A stretch of DNA of 64,000 nt, from contig CM063246.1 in the NCBI GenBank assembly GCA_032158295.1, positions 8,309,608-8,373,607 of the forward strand, in the 5' to 3' direction. Below are positions 1-10,560 of this stretch, in pieces. The notes under the pieces were generated by a model. The model was not told the origin of the DNA and did no database searches. It worked only from the letters and a program-made list of their open reading frames with translations. Both the position numbers and the translations under genes were made by a program. The first letter of the stretch is position 1. Each line of letters starts with the position of its first letter. The DNA comes from Pycnopodia helianthoides (Eukaryota; Echinodermata; Asteroidea; Forcipulatida; Asteriidae).

Positions 1-759
1 CAATTTCTACGAAGTGCCTAAAGTGTTAGTTGCCTATTAGCATCCAGCATGTGAAGAACAGGATTACCGATTCAAAATAAAATGCACTGTTAAGGAGTAC
101 AAACGATTACACATATTGCAGATTTGATCTCTCCGATTGAACACAATGACAACATTGACACCAATTGGAGAGTAGCAACATGGCGCCCAGTGAACAAGGC
201 GAGTGGTAACACGGCATCAAATGAACAAACGCAGTGGCAACATAAGTGCAGCCACTGGCTTCGATATTAGAACGTGAATCTCTAACCACTCGCTACTCGT
301 TCATAATCCACGCAACTGCCAGTAATTTTGGCAACCTATGTATACTCATGTCACTTTCAACTTGTTCTGTAATGCGGCATTAGTTGAAGACTCAAAAGCT
401 TTACGAGGCTTGCAACTGTGTGAAAAGGTACGGCCAATCTACACTGCTTGAATGACAGACTACGTAACTCAAGTGGACACATCCGTCAATAGTCAAACTC
501 GAACATTGTCTAGTCTCCTCTCCATGATCTTTACCTGGCCATTCGCAATCAGCACAGTGTCTATGCATGTATACATCAGAACACTAGGCGATACTTTTAC
601 AAAGCTATTCTGTCGTCAGTTAAGATCATTCTCAGCGTTACCATGATGACGAAACTTAACGTCATGTGGGTCAACGAAAGTGTGGCTCGGGTACCTGGAA
701 GAGAGACAAGACACGCGTTGAAGAGGTTTAAATAAACTTTTGAACAATAAACGAAAGAG
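1..759. other. Left edge, no gene recognised
   Basis: Unique-looking mixed-composition DNA. Around 160-245 a loose local repeat of GTGGCAAC/AGCAACAT-type words occurs. Gene 1 should continue leftward from its exon at 1806-1934, but I could not find a convincing phase-1 exon here. Confidence 0.4.
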
Positions 760-867
760 TTTGGGGTTGAGCAAAGAAAAAATGACTAGAGCGGGATTTG
801 AACCAACGTACCGGGGGTCGTTGGTTCAAATCCCGCTCTAGTCAATTTTTCTTTGTTCAACCTCAAA
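760..867. repeat. Fold-back repeat with tRNA-like T-arm sequence
   Basis: Two arms of about 49 bp (about 760-808 and 819-867) are almost perfect reverse complements around a 10-bp spacer. Each arm carries GGTTCAAATCCCGC or its complement, which matches the B-box/T-arm consensus of tRNA genes, followed by a CTCTAGTCA-like stretch. A head-to-head pair of tRNA-derived 3' halves is the simplest reading. No complete cloverleaf with an A box is present, so this is not called as a tRNA gene. Confidence 0.75.
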
Positions 868-1290
868 CTATTTGAAATTACCCAGTCAGTTTCCCTTGTG
901 GTTCATTACTTGACATTATAAATGAAAGAGTTAACACAGATCGAAACGTAGAGCATAAAAGCAATCTTATCTTCTCAGAGCATCCCTTCTGACAAGAAGA
1001 AAATAACTACTGAAAAAATTATGTACCAACAGGAACTTACAAAGAGCGGTATCCCACCTCTTCCCCCAAAATGGAACACTGTAGGCCTACCCATAACTTC
1101 GTGTTTCTAATCTAGGTAGCTAGGTATCTGGTGTACTACATCATTTGGTTTTTGTAACTGAGTGGATTCAATTTAATCATGTGGCTATCATTAAAGCAAA
1201 CCGTAAACCGAATATTATGAATATGTCACATGATGATCGCAGTGAACAGATCGAAAATGGTTCATGATTACTCTAGCATTCTGTGCAGGT
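868..1290. other. No gene recognised
   Basis: AT-rich sequence without recognised coding, splice or repeat structure. Confidence 0.35.
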
Positions 1291-1535
1291 CCACTCTCTA
1301 AAAAAACTCAACCCAAGATTCTGGTTCCCAGGGGGCCTGATCCATTCCTGTGTCAGACTGACTCGGAAACTGGTTATAAACACAATGAGATTTTAGCTTG
1401 GGCTCTAGGTCGGTTTGACCCTTTTTCTGGGTCTTTTGACACAGAGTTCGGGTCACATTGACCCAGAAGCGGATCAGACTCCTTGAGACCACGTCAACGG
1501 GTAAATTCTGACCCTGGAGTTTTTAAGGTGTACAG
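1291..1535. repeat. GGGTCA-rich TIR element (family D)
   Basis: It begins near ACTCTCTAAAAAAACTC and ends near GGAGTTTTTAAGGTGTAC, which are degenerate inverted ends. The interior repeats GGGTCA/TGACCC words (for example near 1418, 1450 and 1510). Relatives occur at 26598-26868, 27541-27762, 42033-42386, 58180-58396 and 61887-62055, so this is a dispersed non-autonomous family. Confidence 0.65.
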
Positions 1536-1805
1536 AATTGTCAGTACATTAATACGACACTCTTGGGTTTGGGTAAACTTGTCTGTATACACCCAAACCA
1601 AACAGTGTACTCCTATAGTGTCCACCATACCAAAAAGGGCTATTTGCGTCCTGAGCCCTGAAAGCTGACTGGTTATCGACTTTGAAGTGGGAAACAAAAT
1701 AAATGCCCCATTCCGGTCCCGTGATTAAGAAAAAGAGAAGAAAAAAAACCTAGAAAAACGGTCCTGATAGGGTTGCCTCAAGACGCCCTGTGTACTCCAG
1801 CTTAC
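1536..1805. other. Sequence between the family D repeat and gene 1 exon 4
   Basis: Presumed gene 1 intron. It contains the exon 4 donor at 1801-1805 but no other feature I can support. Confidence 0.4.
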
Positions 1806-1934
1806 CTGTATTTTTAAAGAGATGACAATTGCTAGGTTCATCGGACCCATCTTCGCATTGATATTCCGAGTTGCAGGTTGCCTTTTGGGTGATACAGCGT
1901 TTGGTAAGGAGGCACGTAAAGCCATCACAATCAT
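1806..1934 (-). CDS. Gene 1 exon 4: LDL-receptor class A (LDLa) domain
   Basis: The reading gives a complete LDLa module. Six cysteines are spaced as in the family (C-DGFT-C-LLTKR-C-ITQKAT-C-NSEYQ-C-EDGSDEPSN-C) and the calcium-box motif CEDGSDE is present. LDLa modules bind calcium and serve as extracellular ligand-binding repeats. The acceptor is a T-rich tract ending TATAG before 1934 and the donor is CAG|GTAAG at 1806/1805. The exon is 129 bp and phase 1-1, a symmetric domain exon. The first split codon joins exon 3 (ACG G + AT) to give Asp. The following exon should also be phase 1 and lies left of the exon, probably outside the window. CUB followed by LDLa is seen in several membrane receptor families (NETO-like and LRP3/10/12-like). 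Which one applies cannot be settled from one repeat. Confidence 0.85.
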
Positions 1935-2020
1935 CTATACAAAAAAAAACATATAATATAAAAACACATATAGTGGGTATGATTGTAGAAAGGAATGAAT
2001 GCATTGTGTGTTTTTATTCG

Positions 2021-2368
2021 TTAAAGGTATTATACAGGATTGGTAGAGCTGACAAAACAGTCGCAAACAAAGTTCATGTTTTGTGTGATTAACCAAATAC
2101 ATGAAATAACAAACCTGTGAAAAATTGAGCTCAATTGGTCATCGAGGTCACGAGAAAATATGTGTTTTATGTTTTTCAAACATCGAGTTTGTTATCGCGC
2201 GCGATAATAAACTATTGTTTTATTCATTTCTCAGAAACGATAGCATTTTAGGCAGAAATATTTTAAGGAACCCTTTCTACCATTACTTACTTTAAGTCAT
2301 GTAAGTTATGTGTGAATCTGTGAACATTTGTGTTTTTCGATCTTACCACTAGTGTACAGGGCCTTTAA
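2021..2368. repeat. TIR element, family B (~345 bp), copy 1
   Basis: It runs from TTAAAGGTATTATACAGG to TGTACAGGGCCTTTAAAG. It shares long internal words (CTCGTGACCTCGATGACC and its complement, ATCGCGCGCGATAA) with the copy at 4854-5198. Both copies lie inside gene 1 introns. It abuts the next repeat at a shared CCTTTAAAGG. Confidence 0.75.
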
Positions 2369-2759
2369 AGGAACATTACAGAATTGGTTTTTGCTAACAA
2401 AACAATTGCTGGCAGTGTAAGCACTTTACGTAATCCACCATTATACATCAACTGACAAACCTGTAGAAGTTTGAGATCGATCGGCCATCTTGGTCGCGAG
2501 AAAATGGTGGAAAACCGATTACACATTTGCATGAAATCATATAGATTCAACAAATGAATAAAACGCTCACTGAGCGATAAACTCCAATCGGCAAATTAGT
2601 TTATTCATTTCTCACCAAATATGGCATTTCAGACAGAAATATTTCAAGGGATGTTTTCTACTATTATCATCATTAGACCGTGAAAGTTTTATGTAAATCT
2701 GTGATCAAAAAATATATTTTACAAGTTTTTTTTCTTACCAATTCTGTAAATGTTCCTTG
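2365..2759. repeat. TIR element, family A (~395 bp), copy 1
   Basis: Ends are GGAACATTACAGAATTGG (left) and CCAATTCTGTAAATGTTCC (right), a near-perfect inverted pair with no coding capacity. Internal landmarks are ATGAAATCATATAGATTC and CGCTCACTGAGCG. Further copies lie at 24791-25185, 35635-36028 and 36085-36478. Truncated copies lie at 31038-31132 and 33336-33430. Confidence 0.8.
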
Positions 2760-3516
2760 AAAGTCATAAAGTGTTCCTACCTGAACAAAATTGTGTACCC
2801 ATTTTACTTTTGGTTTCACCGCGTTTATGTTATTTAAAAAAAATTAGAAACACATTTTAGGGGTGCCCAGCACGCCCCGCCCATTTCCTCATTAACATGA
2901 TAATGTGTGACGTAGACTCCGGAGATCGGCACACTTTTCTGTCATAGCTCCAACACTCTGAAACAAGTAACCCACTCACATTCAAGCAGCACCATCATTG
3001 GATACTTTCAAATTATTACTTAAAACCCACTCGAGGTCTATATAAACACTTGACGTCACACAGTGTAAAGCAGAGTCGGCCATCTTTAGGAGCGATGATA
3101 CTTATTTTTAACGCACGACCAATTTGAAAAACACTCTGCGCAGCACGCGGCAGTTCTATCAGTTAATTTCCTGCATGATTGGTCGTCGAACCACTTGGCT
3201 GCTTGCTGCGTTGACAGCTTAAAACGCTTGACGCAGCTCAAAGTCAGCACCCAGGTTGCCGGTAAAAATTGCGTTTATCGGGGGGCTATCTTTTACCGGG
3301 GGGGGGGGGACCCACAAATTTACAAACCTCGGCTTGGATTGGAACCCGGCTCCGGCCTGGGGTCCACCATAAACTTTGGAGTACTGCACATTCTGTTCGG
3401 TGTTTCAAACATCAAACGGAGCGCAATGTCGAAAACTAAACTAAAGCCGAGGTTCGGGGGAAACAAATTATAATAATGATGAGTATCGATGTAAAGTTAT
3501 CGATAAATCAACTTAC
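2760..3516. other. Remainder of gene 1 intron 3
   Basis: No gene or recognised repeat. A G-run lies near 3299-3309 and TGACGT words near 2909 and 3052. Confidence 0.4.
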
Positions 3517-3748
3517 CCGTTTCTTCGAATGGCGTTATGAGGAGTGCAAAACCCTTATATGAATTATCGGTTCCATCAGTGAAGAATTTGACGGTGACCT
3601 CGTTGCTAGCCGATGTGAAGTAGTTAGGCAGTGAAAGCGTTGTACCGCAGAGGGCGTGATTGTTTGGTGACATTATCTTATCTTCTTCTTCTCTCCCTCC
3701 ATCGTACAAGAACAATCCATCCTTGGTGCAAAGTGTCGAGGTTTCAAC
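3517..3748 (-). CDS. Gene 1 exon 3: second half of CUB domain
   Basis: The peptide carries the second cysteine pair of a CUB domain. It contains LCTKDGLFLYDGG, then ALCGTT, and ends with a TVKFFTDGT...GFALLITPF strand that matches the usual C-terminal CUB strands. CUB domains are extracellular beta-sandwiches of about 110 residues used for protein interaction. Acceptor is AATATTTAG|GTTGAAAC and donor is ACGG|GTAAGT. The exon is 232 bp, starting in phase 0 and ending in phase 1. Exon 2 ends in phase 0 and exon 4 starts in phase 1, so both joins stay in frame. A tRNA-derived repeat begins only about 28 bp upstream of the acceptor. Confidence 0.88.
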
Positions 3749-3773
3749 CTAAATATTAACGCACACAATTAAG

Positions 3774-4168
3774 AATAATAATAATAATAATACGCAGGTC
3801 TTATATAGCGCTTTATCACGTCCGATGGGCGTCTCAAAGCGCTCAGTATTTTTTTCTGCAAGGTATAATGTGGAGCTACGTTTTGAAGTATTAGACCTGT
3901 TCCTTTACATAGCACCAAGTAATGGTTTACAAGGTGCTGTGGCGCAAAAAGCTGCCAATCAAACCATGAACACCGGGGCGAACCCCTTCTCTTAGCGATA
4001 AGTGTAACTGGGTTCTTTTACGTGCATTACACAACACACGGGACCTACGGCTTTACGTCCCATCCGAAGGACGAAGCAATAATGGTTAAGTGTCTTGCTT
4101 AAGGACACAAGTGTCACGACCGGGACTCGAACCCACACTCTGCCGATCAGAAACATCGGAGCCCGTTA
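3774..4168 (-). repeat. tRNA-derived short repeat (family F), copy 1
   Basis: On the minus strand it reads from a GGTTCGAGTCCCGGTC-like B-box (complement near 4124-4140) through a GGACGTAAAGCC stretch to TATATAGCGC and an ATT-rich tail near 3775-3790. A second copy sharing CCATCCGAAGGACGA, GACACAAGTGTCA and the CACACTCTGC block lies at about 62160-62300. The B-box, simple tail and dispersion fit a SINE. It fills much of gene 1 intron 2. Confidence 0.6.
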
Positions 4169-4269
4169 AAGACCGCAAAATGCAGTATGTGTCTTATGTA
4201 TTGACGTCATCACGCCGCCATCTTGGAAGTGAAACGATATTGAAACAATGGAAAACGCGCAGCTAATTG

Positions 4270-4566
4270 TAGACCTTTCTATTGTTGATAAACAAACCTC
4301 ACTGGTTGGGATGGACGGCTGAATGTTAGCAAAACATTTAACCGTCTAAACAGATGATGTGTTCAAATTCAACATTTAGTCTTTAAAAAATAAAATACAT
4401 CCCATGATTGGTTGCTTTGTTTCCAACAAATTCAACGCTATTTTTGAATAATACATTTTTACAAAACTGCGGCTTCTGTTTTTGCTTTGCATTTATGGCT
4501 TCCAATAGTTTTCCAACCTTGGTTGGCAAAAACTCGGGCTGTGACGTTGCAGGTAGAAAGGTCTTT
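4270..4566. repeat. TIR element, family E (~300 bp), copy 1
   Basis: Left end TAGACCTTTCTA and right end TAGAAAGGTCTTTA are inverted repeats, with no coding capacity. The interior includes CAACCTTGGTTGGCAAAAAC and a GTTGATAAACAAAC block, also found at 6552-6861 and 38394-38687. TA at the ends suggests Tc1/mariner-type TA target duplication, which is an inference. Confidence 0.7.
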
Positions 4567-4853
4567 ACCTGGCGCAAATGATAAACAACCTTATTTTTTA
4601 CCTTTCGCCGAGGGCGCCCTACTTACATGACGTCATATGCATAAAGTCTGCTGTTAATTTTTTTATGAAATTAGTTTAAAGCAGGACCCAGTTCAATAAA
4701 GCCTGTGAGCACACAAATTTTGCTAAGCAAAGGAAAAACACAAGCTCAGTAGAAGTAGTTAGCCAAATAATGTGATGAAGTATTCCTGTTGCGACTGGTG
4801 CCCCACTCACCAGCGGTTGTTTAAGTAAAAACAATTCAGTAAAGTTACAGGGT

Positions 4854-5198
4854 TAAAGGCCCTGTACACTATTGGTAAGATCGAAAAACACAATGGTCAC
4901 AGATTCACACATAACTTACATGATTTAAAGTAAGTAATGGTAGAAAGGGTTCCTTAAAATATTTCTGCCTAAAATGCTATCGTTTCTGAGAAACGAGTAA
5001 AACAGTAGTAATTATCGCGCGCGATAATTTGAAAAAAAAAACAGAAAACACATAAGATCTCTTTTCACTATTTTCTCGTGACCTCGATGACCAATTGAGC
5101 TCAAACTTTCACAGGTTTGTTTGTTCATGCATATGTTTAATCACACAAAATGTGGACACTGATTTTGAGCTGTTACCAAAAGTGTACAATACCTTTAA
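4854..5198. repeat. TIR element, family B, copy 2
   Basis: It runs from TTAAAGGCCCTGTACAC to AAAGTGTACAATACCTTTAA. It is inverted relative to copy 1 at 2021-2368. The right end stops about 20 bp from the 5' splice site of gene 1 exon 2. Confidence 0.78.
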
Positions 5199-5218
5199 GC
5201 TTTAAAAGTTTATCTAAC

Positions 5219-5403
5219 CTGAAACTTGGAGAGTCGAAGAAAATACCGCTTTCCCGGTTTTGTTCTGAAGATAATGGAGCAACTGACATTGGCGGGGTAA
5301 GACGACATATCCGAATTGCCCTCTATTTGCTGTTGATGTGACACTACCTTGTATTGGTCTCCAGTGCCCACTACATAGCCACATGCATCACCAGGCATGT
5401 TAT
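5219..5403 (-). CDS. Gene 1 exon 2: first half of CUB domain
   Basis: The peptide opens NMPGDACGYVVGTG and continues to NVSCSIIFRTKPGKRYFLR, giving the first cysteine pair and the N-terminal strands of a CUB domain. Together with exon 3 the four canonical CUB cysteines are complete over about 120 residues. The acceptor is TTCTCTTTATGCGCAG before 5403 and the donor is TTTCAG|GTTAGA, an acceptable but non-optimal site. Length is 185 bp, phase 1 to phase 0. The split first codon joins the signal-peptide exon at 29090-29213 (T + AT, Tyr). Other symmetric exons could lie in the long intron before it, but none was found. Confidence 0.87.
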
Positions 5404-5904
5404 CTGCGCATAAAGAGAACAGTTTGGTGTTAGGAATTACATTTTGTTGAAGGAAAACAAAACCCTTTAGTATTAATTTAATTTATAGGCACCCATGACT
5501 ATATTTTCAGAATTTGTTCGGTCGAATGTTCACTACACATTATTACAATTGATAAGATTGAATGGTTGACCCGGCCTATTGCTGTCGGCTTTTGCGAAAG
5601 AATGGTCTTTACGAACTAAAGAATTAGATTTATGTTAATTTCATTTTCCGGCCAATTTGAACAAAAACCCATTCAATTTAACGTTTGGCTCATTATTTTA
5701 TCAGTATCATTTGAAAATGAATGCTCCATTGCCTCAGCAACCAGTTTAAAGGGGGTGACTACAGTTTAAATGTTTAGCGTTCACTTGTTGTCAAATTACA
5801 CCATTCGAATTCATCAGGTCGCAAAGATCATTCAATTTCGTAAAAGCCGTTCACTTTGATCAGTTGCAAACAGGTAGTTGAAACTCCACTGAAGAATAGT
5901 GAAA

Positions 5905-6310
5905 CAAGTTCTAAGCCCCGGTTGCACGTAAACATGAGTCTTCAAGTAAACATGTGGTGTTCTGAGCGGGTGTTTTAACGCTGCGTGCGACGTGTGGACC
6001 TGAGAACAAAAGAGGTCCACACAATGTAGGAACTTGAAACACTCTGTGGACTTACACATGTCCACACAGTGATTTGTACAGTGTTGAGGGATATGATTTT
6101 CCTTATAGAAGTGTACAGAACAAATGAATGTCCACAGAGTGACTGCAACACAGAGCTGTTTGAGTGTGTGTGGGGGTGGGGGGGGTCCCGCCCATCGCCC
6201 CCCCCCCTCTGGTTACGCCACTTCCAACCTCCAATAATAATCTTGTGATATTGACAATGCGGAATTGCAAACGGTCGCATCAGAAACACGTTCTAAGCCC
6301 GATTGCACGT
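5905..6310. repeat. Repeat segment bounded by direct repeats, with a hairpin
   Basis: Two imperfect direct repeats, TTCTAAGCCCCGGTTGCACG near 5910 and TTCTAAGCCCGATTGCACG near 6292, bound about 375 bp. Inside, GTGTGGACCT (5992-6001) pairs with AGGTCCACAC (6013-6022) as a perfect 10-bp hairpin. Related TGTCCAC/GTGGAC words recur to about 6140. A G-run and C-run lie around 6175-6210. Confidence 0.45.
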
Positions 6311-6551
6311 TAATATTAAAAAGGCGTCCTCACAGACCCCCCAAAACCCCTGCATAGAGGTTGTAGCCTGCCGCGACATGCATGGCTAATGTATTTCAGT
6401 TCAGGCAATGATCGATTTTAACACCACTCTGATACCGTCTCGTTATAGTTGTCAAGACGTGAATCTTTAATCTTAGACACCATCGCGATTCAAGCTCCGC
6501 ACGGAGGAAGACAAGAAACCCTTCTCGTGCATACGAGTTACGAAACCCTAA

Positions 6552-6861
6552 TAAACCTTTCTATTGCAAAGTCACAGCCCGAGTTTTTGCCAACCGAGAT
6601 CGGAAAACTATAGAAAGCCATAAATGCAAAACAAAAACGGATAGCCACAGTTTTTAACAATGTTACACAACTATTCAAAAATGGTGTTGAATTTGTTGGA
6701 AACAAAGCAACCAATCACGAGAAGATCTTAACTTAATTGAAAGTTTGCAGAAAATGTTGAATTGTGTTGAAACATCTGTTAACACGATTGAGTGTTTTGC
6801 TAACATTCGTCCTTCCATGCCAACCAGCGCAGTTTGTTTATCAACAATGGAAAGGTCTATT
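6552..6861. repeat. TIR element, family E, copy 2
   Basis: TAAACCTTTCTATTG at the left and CAATGGAAAGGTCTATTA at the right. The interior shares GCCAACCGAGATCGGAAAAC and GGAAACAAAGCAACCA with the copies near 4.3 and 38.4 kb, in the opposite orientation to the 4270 copy. Confidence 0.7.
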
Positions 6862-8339
6862 ACAACTCCTCTTACATGAAATGAGATAAGCCGTAGAAGC
6901 CGCAAGAGGGCGCTGTACGAGACCCGTGTTCGGGGGGAAATGGGCTCCGGTGACCACTACTTCAGTCTACAGCTCACCCACCCACACATTCTTCACGTTC
7001 AAGTGATAAGTCGTCTCGTACATCGCGAAGTGAATGAGAATTCACTAATGGATTGAAATAGTTGACCCGTGTTTACAGATGTTGGACAGATCGGTAAACC
7101 AGGCTACTCGTGTTCATACACCCTCTTCCCCTAGTGATATGATAATACCGCACTGCCTCCACGTGGCCTCAGATATCGCTCAGGATGTAGGACAGTGGGC
7201 CTTTGAAACCACTATTACTAAATTTATCTTGCAGGATCGAGTGGAAGGGTAAACATTTCCCTGGGTTGGGTAGTCGAAATACAACCCCACAATCCACATG
7301 AGCTAAAATTACTAACTAATGTATGATCTACACGTTGTAACGATAGAAATAGTCACTGAAAATCCACATTCCGTTTCATTGGTACATCCTTTTCTACAGC
7401 ACTGACTCAACTCACGTGGCACGTTACATCACACACTATCATTTCTGTATTATTAACTCTGAAACAGAAAAAGAAAACATGAATGGAAAGCAGTATTTCT
7501 TTCCCGACGTTTTCAGCATCCTTTCTTTTCTTCTCGAAAAAATGCAAAATGACGTAGAACGGCAATGCAGCTGTCCAGATGTAATGACGAAATGTAATCG
7601 GGAGGCGGCTTCTTCTTTCGTAATAAATACTACATACCGTATAAATTTGAGTTTCTAAACGGGACTGGAATTATAGCAAATAAATATTATTAGTAGTTGG
7701 CAATGGTAGGGTCAGAAATGCCCAATAGTTCAATCTGTCTTTGTTTTGGTGTGGTCTCCTGTTCAAAGAATAGTCCTATTAAACAAGCATTTCCACCCAA
7801 CACTTGGCCTCTAGCCACGAGGGTTATGGATGGTGCCAAGCTCATGATCTTCTAAAATCTGCTATGGAACATTTATGATGTATAGGCGTGAGTCAAAACT
7901 ATAATAAATCGGCTGATGTATATTACTAACTATTGTTTTTGTTAGGTTTTCGTCATTACACACCCCAAACAAACAAACAAACAAACAAACGAACAAACCA
8001 AACAAGCAAACAATAACGAAAGGTATCCACAGTTTGACCAAACAGTTTTTTTGCAAACGTAATGAACTTGTTTTCCATTGTAAACACTGACATACGAATT
8101 TAAGAACACATTTTCTAAAAACAAAAATTTGTATTTTTTAGCAGACTAAAAAAAGCTTTGACCGAATTACTGTCAATGTCAGAAAATAGTATTTGGAGAC
8201 TTTGCAAATAACCATTGCTTGTTTTGATTGCCGCAATCGAAATAAGCCCTGTATGAATGAGCAAATAATCCCTTCGTTGTGTTTACTCAAACTTGACACT
8301 ACCAACATGAGAGGAAAGGAATTTATTCACTCTACTCCT

Positions 8340-8532
8340 AAATAACAAACAAACAACAAACGAACAAACAAACACATCAACAAACACCCCACAAACACAC
8401 CAAACAAATACACATATACAAACAAACAAAATAAAAACCATTACAAACAAACATCCAAACAACAACACCCCCCCCCAAAAAAAAAAAAACAGAAAAAAAC
8501 AACAACAACAACAACAACAACAAAACCAACAA
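8340..8532. repeat. CA/CAAA/CAA-rich simple sequence
   Basis: Degenerate AACAAAC repeats pass into a C-run, an A-run and then a regular (CAA)n tract near 8500-8525. Open frames over it on the minus strand are low-complexity artefacts. Confidence 0.8.
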
Positions 8533-9056
8533 CAACAGCAAAACATGTTTTACTTTCACTTTAACTAGTCTATCTATTCGGTGTCCATAATGAGGAAAGC
8601 AAATTGAAATGTCAGCCATTCGATTCAATTAACTGGCGTCCAATCTTGACCTGGAATTTTACAGGAGGTTACAATCAGCAACCATACCCCATACTGATGA
8701 ACAAACAAACCGGTGATGGAAAGTTGAACTGACCGAGCGTGTCGACTATACTCGACGACGCCTCAAGGGCAATAGACCATGTAACCTGTGTCATCACATG
8801 TTTACGAAAGGGCCCCAGATCCTGGACTTCCTGCAGGAGGCAATTTGTACACACAGCCCATATGAAGAGCACGTTCATTATTATATTTTCTCTGTTATGG
8901 ACACTGAATAGATAGACTAGTTAAAGTGAACGTACAACTATTCAATAACTCCAACCACAGTCGTCCTTTCAGAAGAACCAATCAGAGCAGTGACTGACTC
9001 TACACTGAAACCTCTGAACCTTTACAAATAGTCTAACATGTCTCACACTATTCAGT

Positions 9057-9385
9057 CTCCTGACGATGACTAGAGCAAGCTATTCGAAACGTTGAGACCA
9101 AAAGAACTCACTCCGCGGCAGTGAAGTTAATAACGAGAAGTCCCCTCGACTACGAAGCGAGAGTAGTAGTCCAGGCCGATTTCCTACCTTCCGCCTAGGT
9201 ATTAGTTAATATTAAGCTGGACAGTTCTTTTCAGAACTGAGTTGATGATGACGATGACTAGAGCAAGCTATTCGAAACGTTGAGACCAAAAGAACTCGCG
9301 GCAGTGAAGTTAATAACGAGAAGTCCCCTCGACTACGAAGCGAGAGTAGTAGTCCAGGCCGATTTCCTACCTTCCGCCTAGGTAA
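9057..9385. repeat. ~183-bp tandem duplication with CTGACGA...CGAAAC motif
   Basis: A block of about 140 bp (CTATTCGAAACGTTGAGACC through AAGTCCCCTCGACTACGAAG to CTTCCGCCTAGGTA) occurs at about 9060-9201 and again at about 9246-9385. The first copy starts CTGACGA, followed by an imperfect stem (GACTAG/CTATTC) and GAAAC. This layout resembles the core of hammerhead ribozymes known from Penelope-like retroelement repeats, but one base is extra between CTGACGA and the stem. No reverse transcriptase was seen nearby. Confidence 0.55.
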
Positions 9386-9419
9386 TCTACTTTGCGGTAG
9401 TAGAACAAACAGCAAGACA

Positions 9420-9900
9420 AGTTATCTATAGAACAAAAAATCTACACAGCATAGTAGATATACACATGGTGTTACCACAAACCACATAGATACCCCACCA
9501 TGCAATGCCTCAAAAACCATAGAGTATATTTTCATTCCTTTTTTCCAGAAAATTTTCTTGAAACTACAAATTCTTGTGCATGTTTTGTATTGAATACTCC
9601 ATTGACGTAGAATTTGAGGTGAGCGAATTTTTCTATCGATGCCTCGCAGCGACGTCATACGCAGCTGCATTCTGCCCACAATCTGCCATTTGAGGGGGTC
9701 AAACTGCATGTAAAAAATATGGTGAGCAAGTTAAATTATTGTTATAACATATACAGGGGAAACTGACTCCCAAAGTGGTGCAACCAAGATCGATTGTGGT
9801 AATAACGTCAGGTGAAGTGGCGTCAACAGGAATGTTGTTAATTGGAGCTTGACGTAATTTTTCACTGGTACAGGAATAGTCTGCTCTCAAGCCGAAATTT
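9420..9900 (-). other. Possible repeat with short open frames, unassigned
   Basis: On the minus strand an open stretch of about 60 codons (9699-9890) is followed by a splice-acceptor-like TTTTTTACATGCAG and another open stretch (9422-9709). The peptides match no family I know and the second ends in low-complexity hydrophobic residues. It is listed only because it fills nearly 500 bp. A repeat remnant is more likely than gene 1 exons. Confidence 0.2.
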
Positions 9901-10039
9901 ACGTTAATAATTCACATACACAAAAAAAGGACACACAAATGCAACTGACTGATGAAAGTTGCCAACTTGTGAACATATAGCAATGCCAGTCTCTCTTTAA
10001 GTAAACGTCTTGAGATAAAATGTTCATATTTTACCCACG

Positions 10040-10560
10040 CATAATTAACTTCCCCCTTTTAGACACAGGCCTCACGGTCGGTGTCTAAACGAATTGACAC
10101 GGCGAAGTGTCCGCACAAATTCTGCCTGGAGTCCCATACCCTAACGCTGCCATAGCTTCAGCTCCCTGTCGGGGTTTTATAACGCTGGGAAATTACCACA
10201 CACGACAAAAAAAGCTATATCAATAAATTCGTGACTCGCGGACGGGGAGATCGTGTAAAAAGCCAGTATCTAATGCTGTCGTGCTCGGCAGCTGCGGCAG
10301 AAGCTGTAAACGAATTTGACGAGTTTTAAGTGATTAGGTGGAAAGGGAGAGATGTGAGGGTCTCAATGATTCGAATTATCCGCGAGGGACACGCGGAGCA
10401 TACGACCGGCGGAATGTGGAGGGAAGAGAAACATTCTTTGACGAGGCGTTTATAGATGCTCAATCTTCATGACCCGACACGAATTCATTTTATGATAAAC
10501 ATGGACGACGAGATACAACTAAATGTTAAGATTCAAGTCAGGTGGATTCGTGGAAAATAG
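10040..10560. promoter_or_regulatory. CG-rich unique block inside intron 1, possible regulatory element
   Basis: Compared with the AT-rich surroundings, this block is unusually rich in CG dinucleotides (CGTGACTCGCGGACGGGG, GTCGTGCTCGGCAGCTGCGG, ATTATCCGCGAGGGACACGC). It has no repeat structure and no long open frame. A retained CG-rich island in a large first intron is typical of an enhancer or alternative promoter. That function is inferred from composition only. Confidence 0.3.

Noticed and set aside
4120..4168. tRNA gene
   Set aside because: Only a B-box-like stretch is present and no cloverleaf can be drawn; it is part of a dispersed tRNA-derived repeat.
9422..9890. Extra gene 1 exons between the signal peptide and CUB
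   Set aside because: Open frames exist, but splice sites are not consistent with phase 1, the peptides have no domain, and exons 1 and 2 already join in phase.
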